From Oscillospiraceae bacterium (lineage in GTDB: Bacteria > Bacillota > Clostridia > Oscillospirales > Oscillospiraceae), in contig JAJBVW010000122.1 in NCBI GenBank assembly GCA_020866945.1, positions 1 through 32,124 of the forward strand: DNA of 32,124 bases, in the 5' to 3' direction. The translations under genes were made by a program, and so were the position numbers. A model generated the notes under the pieces. That model had not been told where the DNA came from. It saw nothing but the letters and a program-made list of their open reading frames with translations, and did not search any database. Positions 7,238-13,359 of the stretch are shown here, piece by piece (positions within the stretch are counted from its first letter, which is position 1; the number at the start of each line of letters is the position of its first letter).

Positions 7238-8032
7238 ATGGCGGACAGCCAGGAGTACACGGAAGCCGTGTGTATCCATACAAGGAAAATCTACGATAGC
7301 TGCCGCGACAAGGATTGTGTGGAGGATCTGCGGGTGTATCCCACCGTCAGCTCTCAGCCATACATAGAGAGCGCCTTCAGCGTGCGGCCCGCTTCCGCAA
7401 CGCTGCTGTATGCAAGCGTGGACGTGGATGAAATAAGCTTCAACCGGGGCTATTTCACGGTAGACGTGACCTATTTCTACGAGGTGACGGGCCAGACCTT
7501 CCCGGGGGAAAACCAAGTGCAGGGCCTGTGCGTATTCAACAAGCGGGTTATGCTGTTCGGTAGCGAAGGCTCCGCCAAGGTCTACAGCTCAGACGGAACC
7601 TTTGCGGACAGCGACACTCAGCCGGTAGCCGTGGTAGAATGCGTAAATCCCATCGCACTGAACATGAAGCTGGTGGACGCCTGCCCGACAGGACTGGCCG
7701 CCGATGTGCGGGACATTCCGCCAAGCATTCTTGCCCATTTTGGAGAGGATTTGGTACTGTCAGACGGCTCCCGTATGCTGATGACAACGCTGGGACAGTT
7801 TTCTATCATTCGCCTGGAACGGGATACTCAGCTTGTCGTGCCGGTTCATGACTATTGCCTGCCGGATAAGGAGTGCATCTCCGGCACGGAGGACGATCCC
7901 TGCTCCATGTTCTCCCGTATCCGTTTCCCGGTGGAGGAGTTCTTCCCGCAAGACAGCATCGACGCCGCAGAGGTTTATCGCTCGGCCATTCAAAATCGGA
8001 CCGCCACGCACGATGCCGCTGCAAAAAACTGA
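7238..8032 (+). CDS. Conserved clostridial protein of unknown function with CIHTxxIYDSCRDKDC motif
   Basis: The 264-residue product carries a Cys-rich N-terminal motif (VCIHTRKIYDSCRDKDCVEDL, residues about 11-31; quoted as consecutive parts CIHT, DSCRDKDC). A long all-beta stretch follows, with alternating hydrophobic residues (YFTVDVTYFYEV). There is no signal peptide and no membrane helix. Two more Cys sit near the C-terminus (DYCLPDKECISGTEDDPC). I believe similar proteins occur widely in Oscillospiraceae and Lachnospiraceae without a named function. A metal- or coat-related structural role is only a guess from the Cys pattern. The start at 7238 is chosen for its GAGGAGG site 8 bases upstream; the track's 7193 start has none. 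It converges with the glmM-linked gene at 8070 with no strong terminator between them. Confidence 0.7.
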   Translation: MADSQEYTEAVCIHTRKIYDSCRDKDCVEDLRVYPTVSSQPYIESAFSVRPASATLLYASVDVDEISFNRGYFTVDVTYFYEVTGQTFPGENQVQGLCVFNKRVMLFGSEGSAKVYSSDGTFADSDTQPVAVVECVNPIALNMKLVDACPTGLAADVRDIPPSILAHFGEDLVLSDGSRMLMTTLGQFSIIRLERDTQLVVPVHDYCLPDKECISGTEDDPCSMFSRIRFPVEEFFPQDSIDAAEVYRSAIQNRTATHDAAAKN

Positions 8033-8035
8033 CAA

Positions 8036-8061
8036 AAATGCAGTCGGGAAATGCAGTCCGG
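8036..8061. repeat. Imperfect 13-bp tandem duplication between convergent genes
   Basis: AAATGCAGTCGGG (8036-8048) is followed directly by AAATGCAGTCCGG (8049-8061), with one mismatch. It lies in the 37-base gap between two convergent stop codons and affects no reading frame. Confidence 0.8.
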
Positions 8062-8069
8062 CACATTTT

Positions 8070-8729
8070 TCACGTTCTGGGAACTATGTTGCTCTTGTCC
8101 TTATAGATATGGCCTGCCGGAACTACGCCCCGAACAGAGGAAAGAGGATAAACACTGCTCTCCCGGCCTATAACCGTACCGGGGTTCAGGACGCTGTTGC
8201 AACCCACCTCCACATGGTCGCCCAGCATGGCGCCCACCTTTTTTCGGCCTGTCTCATGGCAAATCGTTCCCTCCAGGATAACGACCAGGGTCTTGTCGCT
8301 TTTCACATTGGAAGTGATGCTCCCGGCCCCCATATGGGCCTTATAGCCCAGGATGGAGTCCCCCACATAATTATAATGAGGCACCTGCACGCCGTCGAAC
8401 AGGATTACATTTTTCAACTCTGTGGAGTTTCCCACTACGCAGCCCTCCCCTACCAGGGCGTTGCCGCGTATAAAGGCGCACTGGCGCACCTCTGTCCTGT
8501 GACCAATAATGCATGGGCCATGGATGTAAGCAGAAGGGAACACCTCCGCATCCTTTGCAATCCAGACATCCTCTGCCGGGTGGTTGTATTCCTCCGCCGG
8601 GAGAGTTTTTCCCAGGGCAAGAATAAAATCACCGATGCCTTCCAGAGCCTCCCAGGGGTACTCCGTTGTCTCCAGCAGCGGAGCCGCCGCAGTGTGCTCC
8701 AATGAATACAGCTCCCTTGTGGTAATCAT
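8070..8729 (-). CDS. Left-handed beta-helix (hexapeptide) transferase resembling the GlmU acetyltransferase half
   Basis: The 219-residue protein has an N-terminal helical segment and then repeated hexapeptide turns (VWIAKDAEVFPSAYIHGPCI, AFIRGNALVGEGCVV). The stretch PHYNYVGDSILGYKAHMGAG with ITSNVKSDKT corresponds to the P-H-x-x-Y-x-G-D...GAGxITxN motif of the GlmU C-terminal domain. That domain transfers acetyl from acetyl-CoA to glucosamine-1-phosphate. No nucleotidyltransferase domain is present, so the common label 'UDP-GlcNAc pyrophosphorylase' would be only partly justified. The start overlaps the glmM stop by 4 bases (ATGA), indicating translational coupling with the enzyme that makes GlcN-1-P. 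This supports a role in amino-sugar nucleotide synthesis for cell wall. Whether it really acetylates GlcN-1-P is inference. Confidence 0.8.
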   Translation of the reverse strand: MITTRELYSLEHTAAAPLLETTEYPWEALEGIGDFILALGKTLPAEEYNHPAEDVWIAKDAEVFPSAYIHGPCIIGHRTEVRQCAFIRGNALVGEGCVVGNSTELKNVILFDGVQVPHYNYVGDSILGYKAHMGAGSITSNVKSDKTLVVILEGTICHETGRKKVGAMLGDHVEVGCNSVLNPGTVIGRESSVYPLSSVRGVVPAGHIYKDKSNIVPRT

Positions 8730-10081
8730 TTTCTCACCTCGATAAGACAGCCGATTTTCTCCATCACGGCAATAATTCGGTTCACCGCAGCTTCGCAGGT
8801 CTCTGTCGTTCCAGCCTCCGCCATGACCCGGAGGACAGGCTCTGTCCCGCTCTTGCGAAGCAGTACCCGTCCGTCGTCGCCAAACTCCTGCTCCACGACG
8901 GCCACCTCTGCGGCCACACGTTCGTCCGCCAAAACTGCGTCCTTGTCTGTGACGACAACATTTTTCAGTACCTGGGGATAGGTGGTCACATCTGATACAA
9001 GCGATGACAAGGGAAGCTGGGTCTCTATCATTACACGCATGACCATAATGGCCGTGATGATACCATCCCCGGAGCGGGCATACTTGCGGAAAATGATATG
9101 TCCAGACTGCTCGCCGCCGATGAGGTGCCCATTGGCCTTCATGTTTTCATAGACATAGCGGTCTCCTACAGCGGTTTTTTCATAGGCAATGCCCGCCGCG
9201 TCCAGCGCCTTATACAATCCAAAATTGGACATGACCGTAGTCACGACCGTATTGGACGGGAGCTGGTCATTGTCCTTCAGGAAACGGGCGCAGAGATACA
9301 TAATTTTGTCTCCGTTGACCACCTGGCCCCGTTCATCCACGGCCAGGCACCGATCTCCGTCCCCATCAAAGGCGAAACCGCAGTCTACATGATGCTCCCG
9401 AACATACGCCTGAAGCCCCTCGATATGCGTGGAACCGCAGCCGTTATTGATATTCGTCCCATCCGGCTGAGCGTTTATCACCTGTACCTTGGCCCCCAGG
9501 GCTTTGAACACCGCCTCCGCAATCATCCACGTGCTGCCGTTGGCGCAGTCCAAAACGATTTTCCTGTCCTCAAAGGGACGGTCAGAGATGTCAGTCAGGT
9601 AGCCGATATACCGGCTGCGGCCAGCGTAATAATCCACAGTACAGCCGACCTTTTCCCGCAGGGCGTAGGGCAGCTCCGGCAGCAGCCCGTCGATATAGCG
9701 CTCTATCTCGTCCTGGAGGGTATCGTCCATCTTTTCGCCTTCGCCGTTTATCAGCTTGATGCCGTTATCATAAAAGGGGTTGTGGCTCGCAGAAATCATG
9801 ACGCCGCAGTCAAACTCCTCTGTTCTTGCGATATAGGAAACGCAGGGCGTGGTAGTGACGTGCAGCAGATAGGCGTCCGCGCCGGAAGCCACGATACCTG
9901 CGGCCAGGGCATTTTCATACATATAGCTGCTGCGGCGCGTATCCTTGCCGATGACAATACGGGCCTTATGTGTCTGGCCATAATACCAGCCCAGGTAGCG
10001 TCCTATCTGAAAGGCGTGAACAGGATTCAGGCCCACATTCGCTTCTCCGCGAAAGCCGTCCGTTCCAAAATACTTTCCCAA
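8726..10081 (-). CDS. glmM: Phosphoglucosamine mutase
   Basis: The 451-residue protein interconverts glucosamine-6-phosphate and glucosamine-1-phosphate in the cytosol, on the path to UDP-GlcNAc and peptidoglycan. All family signatures are visible: MGKYFGTDGFRGEANV at the N-terminus, the phosphoserine loop MISASHNPFYDNGIKL (about residues 96-111), the metal loop FDGDGDRC (about 240), the sugar-binding GGEQSGHII (about 323) and the phosphate-binding RKSGTEPVLRVM near the C-terminus. The length is normal. The start codon is TTG, not ATG: GAGGAGG lies 7 bases upstream and the family N-terminus begins exactly there. It is first in a two-gene unit with the beta-helix transferase. A 15-bp perfect dyad lies 28 bases upstream. 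Confidence 0.97.
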   Translation of the reverse strand: MGKYFGTDGFRGEANVGLNPVHAFQIGRYLGWYYGQTHKARIVIGKDTRRSSYMYENALAAGIVASGADAYLLHVTTTPCVSYIARTEEFDCGVMISASHNPFYDNGIKLINGEGEKMDDTLQDEIERYIDGLLPELPYALREKVGCTVDYYAGRSRYIGYLTDISDRPFEDRKIVLDCANGSTWMIAEAVFKALGAKVQVINAQPDGTNINNGCGSTHIEGLQAYVREHHVDCGFAFDGDGDRCLAVDERGQVVNGDKIMYLCARFLKDNDQLPSNTVVTTVMSNFGLYKALDAAGIAYEKTAVGDRYVYENMKANGHLIGGEQSGHIIFRKYARSGDGIITAIMVMRVMIETQLPLSSLVSDVTTYPQVLKNVVVTDKDAVLADERVAAEVAVVEQEFGDDGRVLLRKSGTEPVLRVMAEAGTTETCEAAVNRIIAVMEKIGCLIEVRK

Positions 10082-10109
10082 AATTTATCCTCCTCATAAA
10101 AACAATAAT

Positions 10110-10124
10110 CCGTTCATAGAACGG
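10110..10124. repeat. Perfect 15-bp dyad between glmM and the DUF421 gene
   Basis: CCGTTC-ATA-GAACGG is a perfect palindrome in the 66-base divergent gap. It overlaps the candidate -35 of the DUF421 promoter and lies upstream of the glmM ribosome-binding site, so it could be an operator for either or both. No T run follows it closely. Confidence 0.55.
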
Positions 10125-10141
10125 GTTTGCGTTGGCATACT
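10113..10141 (+). promoter_or_regulatory. Candidate leaderless promoter for the DUF421 gene
   Basis: TTCATA (10113-10118), 17 bases, CATACT (10136-10141). Both are 4/6 matches. The -10 ends 6 bases before the ATG, the same distance as at gluQ and the 11484 gene. There is no convincing Shine-Dalgarno. Confidence 0.3.
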
Positions 10142-10147
10142 AAGACT

Positions 10148-10834
10148 ATGCTGACTATTTTGAAAATTTTTATAAACGCTGTAATCATCTATGGGGTACT
10201 GGTTCTCCTTCTGCGTTTGATGGGGAAACGGCAGTTGGGCGATCTGGAGCTTTCAGAGCTTATTGTCACCGTGCTGGTGTCCCAGGTGGCCTCCACTCCC
10301 ATCACTGACCCGGAGAAGCCTCTCTGGTATGGCATTGTCCCCGTCATCACTTTGCTTGGGTTGGAACTAATATTGTCGTTTTTAATGGCAAAAAGTGTGA
10401 AATGTCGTGCAGTTTTGGCAGGCCAGCCTGCCCTGCTCATTGTCCATGGACGCATCGACCAGGGGCAAATGCGCCGCAATCGCTTCACCCCGGACGAGTT
10501 GGCCGAAGCGCTGCGAAACGAGGGCGTGCTGGACATGAACGCGGTAGACTATGCCATATTAGAGACGGATGGACGCTTAAACGTCATCCTGGCCCCGGAG
10601 AATCGCCCCGTTACCGCCGGGCAGATGAATCTGACCCAGGAGGACACAGGGTATCCCCTGATTGTCATAAATAATGGCCGGGTCATGGAAAACAACCTCC
10701 GAATCCTGGGCCGCGACATGAATTGGCTGAACGCACAGCTCAAGGCTCAGGGGCTGAAAAATCCCCATCAGGTTTATATGATGACAACGGATATGGCAGG
10801 GGGCATATTTCTGGCCCCAAGGGAGCCAAAATAG
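10148..10834 (+). CDS. DUF421 (YetF/YrbG-type) membrane protein
   Basis: The 228-residue product has three N-terminal membrane helices (IFINAVIIYGVLVLLLRL, a second around LIVTVLVSQVAS, a third around IVPVITLLGLELILSFLM). The family signature RLMGKRQLGDLELSELIV lies between helices one and two. A cytosolic alpha/beta DUF421 domain follows, with RIDQGQMRRNRFTPDELAEALR and YAILETDGRLNVIL. Homologues in Bacillus (YetF, YdfS, YkjA and relatives) are numerous. In spore formers some have been tied to spore membrane or germinant-receptor-related channels, but the function here is not readable. The start choice is uncertain: TTG 10127 would add seven residues, and neither start has a Shine-Dalgarno. 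It converges with nrdR with a 2-base gap. Confidence 0.82.
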   Translation: MLTILKIFINAVIIYGVLVLLLRLMGKRQLGDLELSELIVTVLVSQVASTPITDPEKPLWYGIVPVITLLGLELILSFLMAKSVKCRAVLAGQPALLIVHGRIDQGQMRRNRFTPDELAEALRNEGVLDMNAVDYAILETDGRLNVILAPENRPVTAGQMNLTQEDTGYPLIVINNGRVMENNLRILGRDMNWLNAQLKAQGLKNPHQVYMMTTDMAGGIFLAPREPK

Positions 10835-10836
10835 GG

Positions 10837-11313
10837 TCAGTTGCTCCCGTTTTCTCCCTGCTTGTCACCCAGGAGCTTTGTAAGCTCCTCCATAAAGGTG
10901 TTCAAATCCTTGAATTGACGATAAACAGAGGCAAAACGGACATAAGCCACCTCATCCAAATCCTTCAGGCGCTTCATAATCATTTCCCCGATTTCCGTTG
11001 TTGTAATTTCGCGCTCCAGCGCGTTTTGCAGCTCCGCCTCCACGGAATCGGCAATGGCTTCCAACTGGCGCAGGGGAACGGGGCGCTTCTCGCAGGCGCG
11101 CACCATACCGTTTACGACCTTCACCCGGTCGAAGGTTTGGCGGCTGCCATCTCGCTTTATCACAACGAGGGGCATACGCTCAACCTTTTCATGGGTTGTG
11201 AACCGTTTTGAACACATCAGACACTCTCGCCGGCGGCGGATGGTACTGCCCTCGTCCGCCGGGCGGGAATCAATGACCTTGCTCTCCGCATAGCCGCAAT
11301 AGGGACACTTCAT
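10837..11313 (-). CDS. nrdR: Transcriptional repressor NrdR
   Basis: The 158-residue product has an N-terminal zinc ribbon with two CxxC pairs (CPYC and CLMC, residues 3-34) and the [17 protein letters not shown] signature. An ATP-cone domain follows ([18 protein letters not shown] onward). NrdR senses ATP/dATP and represses ribonucleotide reductase genes by binding paired NrdR boxes. No RNR gene is in the window. I chose ATG 11313, which begins the conserved MKCPYCG and has GGGAGGG upstream; the track start adds five residues. The C-terminus is slightly longer than usual (DKQGENGSN). Its own promoter region carries a dyad that could mediate autoregulation. Confidence 0.95.
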   Translation of the reverse strand: MKCPYCGYAESKVIDSRPADEGSTIRRRRECLMCSKRFTTHEKVERMPLVVIKRDGSRQTFDRVKVVNGMVRACEKRPVPLRQLEAIADSVEAELQNALEREITTTEIGEMIMKRLKDLDEVAYVRFASVYRQFKDLNTFMEELTKLLGDKQGENGSN

Positions 11314-11366
11314 GACGAACCCTCCCACAATTTTTTAAATTCTGAATCTACCAAATATCGAAAATA

Positions 11367-11393
11367 ATTATAACACACATCGCAACATATTGC
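11367..11393 (-). promoter_or_regulatory. nrdR promoter -10 and adjacent 12-bp near-palindrome
   Basis: On the minus strand TATAAT (11367-11372) is preceded by GCAATATGTTGC (11382-11393), a 12-bp dyad with one mismatched pair lying in the -35/-10 spacer. The -35 is weak. The position suits a repressor site. It is AT-centred like NrdR boxes but does not match the published consensus well. Confidence 0.4.
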
Positions 11394-11448
11394 TACAAAA
11401 ATATTATGTCGCCCTCATAAATCTTCCAAAGCGGGAAGAAATTGTGCC

Positions 11449-11477
11449 TTGCGGCGGCTGGCGTTTTTTTATATGAT
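11449..11477 (+). promoter_or_regulatory. Candidate leaderless promoter for the small membrane gene at 11484
   Basis: TTGCGG (11449-11454), 17 bases, TATGAT (11472-11477). The -10 ends 6 bases before the ATG, so the transcript would begin at the start codon. No Shine-Dalgarno is present. Confidence 0.45.
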
Positions 11478-11483
11478 AGAGCC

Positions 11484-11726
11484 ATGAAACATTTTTTACA
11501 TAGCTTCAAGCAAATATCTCCGGCAGGCCTGCTGGCAGTACATATTATTCTGGCGTTCTGCTGTGTCATGGTGTTCGCCGCCTTCGTGATATGCCTGTTC
11601 GCGGGAACGCCATGCGCCGCTAATTTCAATCTTTACCGCCTTGCGCAGGAAATGGCGGACACCCCGGCGGGTGTTCTCCTGCTGGCAGGTATTGCGCTCA
11701 TTATTTTTGAATCCCAGCATTTTTGA
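11484..11726 (+). CDS. Small two-helix membrane protein, unknown function
   Basis: The 80-residue product MKHFLHSFKQISPAGLL... has two hydrophobic helices: about residues 16-41 (VHIILAFCCVMVFAAFVICL) and about 62-75 (TPAGVLLLAGIALIIF). A short loop between them contains a Cys (GTPCAANFN). I do not recognise a family. Support for its being real comes from the promoter placed at the start, the matching membrane pattern, and GC-biased third positions. The track gives an earlier start (11442), but ATG 11484 fits the promoter. Its last residues (ESQHF) come from a 16-bp tandem duplication; without that it would end ESQPR. The 3' end is antisense to the extended tail of the RNase M5-like gene. It is divergent from nrdR. 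Confidence 0.5.
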   Translation: MKHFLHSFKQISPAGLLAVHIILAFCCVMVFAAFVICLFAGTPCAANFNLYRLAQEMADTPAGVLLLAGIALIIFESQHF

Positions 11727-12316
11727 ATCCCAGCCGCGATAGCCTTAATTTCCTCCAGGGATGAGAGCACGTTTAGCGCCTCCAGCATGGCGTTTGTCGT
11801 CATGCGCTCCGGCAACCCCAGCGCCTTTAGCAATATACCCCTGCTGGCCGCGCTGTCCGGGCGCCCGGAAAAGCCAAGGGCATACAGCTCCGCCTTGGTG
11901 ATAGGTGGAGCCTTGCTCTCCTGCTCTGAAGTCTCATCCAGTACGGTAACGCCTGCACGGCGAAGAGCCTGCTCCAGTATTTCCCGGCTCATACCCTCTA
12001 CGCCCAGCTTTCCCTCCCTGGAGGGGGCTTTTTTTCTCCGTTCCTTGCCGTAAATATCCGGTACATAGGCGTGCTTCCCCATCGAGGGATCTATGGCTCC
12101 CCGGAGAAATTTGCGAATCACAAAGCCGCCGCCGTCCCCATCCGTCAGCACAACCAGCCCCCTAATCTGGGCAAGGCGGCGCAGAAGAGCCAGCTTTTCC
12201 TCATCGGAAAAAATACCGAAACCCTTGGTCTCTATGATAACCGTGTCCACAACCTGCGCCAGTGCAGCCTTATCATACCGGCCCTCCACTACGATGGCCT
12301 CCTGTATCCGCATCAT
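11633..12316 (-). CDS. rnmV: TOPRIM-DUF4093 ribonuclease M5-like protein with a frameshift-extended C-terminus
   Basis: The 227-residue product has an N-terminal TOPRIM domain: AIVVEGRYDKAAL (metal-binding Glu), ETKGFGIF, and VVLTDGDGGG (DxD). A DUF4093 region around residues 130-195 follows. This matches clostridial RNase M5-type proteins; RNase M5 matures 5S rRNA in Bacillus. No 5S gene is nearby, so the substrate is inferred. The last 28 residues (from CWDSK onward, Arg-rich) look non-native. They arise because an exact 16-bp tandem repeat at 11703-11734 shifts the frame just before a TAA stop. Removing one copy gives a 199-residue protein ending AAGIQK. The ATG overlaps the holA stop by 4 bases, so translation is coupled. 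It is the last gene of the alaS-HIT-comEC-holA run. Confidence 0.82.
   Translation of the reverse strand: MMRIQEAIVVEGRYDKAALAQVVDTVIIETKGFGIFSDEEKLALLRRLAQIRGLVVLTDGDGGGFVIRKFLRGAIDPSMGKHAYVPDIYGKERRKKAPSREGKLGVEGMSREILEQALRRAGVTVLDETSEQESKAPPITKAELYALGFSGRPDSAASRGILLKALGLPERMTTNAMLEALNVLSSLEEIKAIAAGIQKCWDSKIMSAIPASRRTPAGVSAISCARR
11703..11734. repeat. Exact 16-bp tandem duplication spanning two convergent gene ends
   Basis: ATTTTTGAATCCCAGC occurs twice back to back (11703-11718 and 11719-11734). Sixteen is not a multiple of three, so the second copy shifts both the plus-strand small gene and the minus-strand RNase M5-like gene at their C-termini. Confidence 0.97.
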
Positions 12317-13359
12317 GATCGATCCACGGCGAGCTGCATCAGCAGCTCCTTCATCAGAGTCTCCGGCTCGCCGCCGGTGTCCTTCATGCGATAATCACAC
12401 TGAACGCAAAGACTAACCGCTCTGGCCAGCCGCTCCTGGGAATAGTTTTTGCAGGCACCTTTCAGCAGCCGCAGCGGATAGGCCCGTCCGGCAAGCTCCG
12501 GGATGCAGGAAGTAATATAATCTTCCCCCCTGCTGCTGTCCGCGGCTACACGGGCTACATACAGCCGCCGAAACTGCTCGCTGACCATGGCAATCTGCTT
12601 TTGGGGCGGTTCATCCCGATCCGCCAGCAAATCCGCCAGTACGCCTGCCGCCTTATCATACGCCCGGCGTCCCAGGGCATCTGTCAGATTGAAAATTGTG
12701 GTCTCCGGGGCGCGGCGGGCCACAGCGTCGATGTCACGCTTTGTGATAAATTCCCCCTGTGCATAACCGGCAATTTTGATAATCTCTGGTATCAGGGTAT
12801 TCATCCTGGCTCCACAAACCCAGATAAGATACCTCGCGTCAGCCCCATCGATGCTTTTCCCCTGCCCCTCAACGCGGCGGGAAACCCAACGGATAAGCTC
12901 ATTCTCCCGCGGGCTTGAAAAAGCCAAGTCATACCCCGCCTTTTTCATGGCCTTCACGGCGCCAAGTCGGCTGTCCGGACTGTACTCCGGGCCAAAGAGA
13001 AAAACCACCGTGGCCCATTCCGGTATATCTGACAACAAACTTTTCAGCCTCTCCGGGTCATAGGCAGAGGTCTTGTTTACGTCAAAATCCCGCACCTCTA
13101 CAAGTGTGTGTTCTCCCATAAAGGGCATCGCCTCTACGCTTTCCGCCAGCTTCGCAATATCCAGCGCTTGGCCTTGCAGCCGATGATGGTTAAATGCCTC
13201 CGTATCAGGCTCCAGGCACTGCTTTTTCAGTTCCTCGAGAAAACTGTCCCGCAGATAATCCTCCTCACCACGGAGGATGTATACCCGCGCCGGGCCTTCA
13301 CTCCGAAGGCGCTTTATCTCCGCACTGTAGTCCGCGCCGCCCTTTTCCACTTTAGCCAT
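12313..13359 (-). CDS. holA: DNA polymerase III delta subunit
   Basis: The 348-residue protein is the clamp-loader subunit that opens the beta sliding clamp. It has the family's N-terminal ARVYILRGEEDYLRDSFLEEL segment, an AAA+-like core without a working Walker A (ATVVFLFGPEYSPDSRLGAVKAM, then ELIRWVSRRVEGQGKSID), and the C-terminal helical collar domain (NLTDALGRRAYDKA; KQIAMVSEQFRRLYVAR). The length is typical of Firmicutes (about 340). The start is well supported by AGGAGG 6-7 bases upstream. It overlaps the comEC 3' end by 8 bases and the RNase M5-like start by 4, so it is embedded in a tight operon. Confidence 0.93.
   Translation of the reverse strand: MAKVEKGGADYSAEIKRLRSEGPARVYILRGEEDYLRDSFLEELKKQCLEPDTEAFNHHRLQGQALDIAKLAESVEAMPFMGEHTLVEVRDFDVNKTSAYDPERLKSLLSDIPEWATVVFLFGPEYSPDSRLGAVKAMKKAGYDLAFSSPRENELIRWVSRRVEGQGKSIDGADARYLIWVCGARMNTLIPEIIKIAGYAQGEFITKRDIDAVARRAPETTIFNLTDALGRRAYDKAAGVLADLLADRDEPPQKQIAMVSEQFRRLYVARVAADSSRGEDYITSCIPELAGRAYPLRLLKGACKNYSQERLARAVSLCVQCDYRMKDTGGEPETLMKELLMQLAVDRS

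Noticed and set aside
9098-10099. 333-residue plus-strand ORF opposite glmM
   Set aside because: Antisense shadow; glmM motifs on the minus strand are complete.
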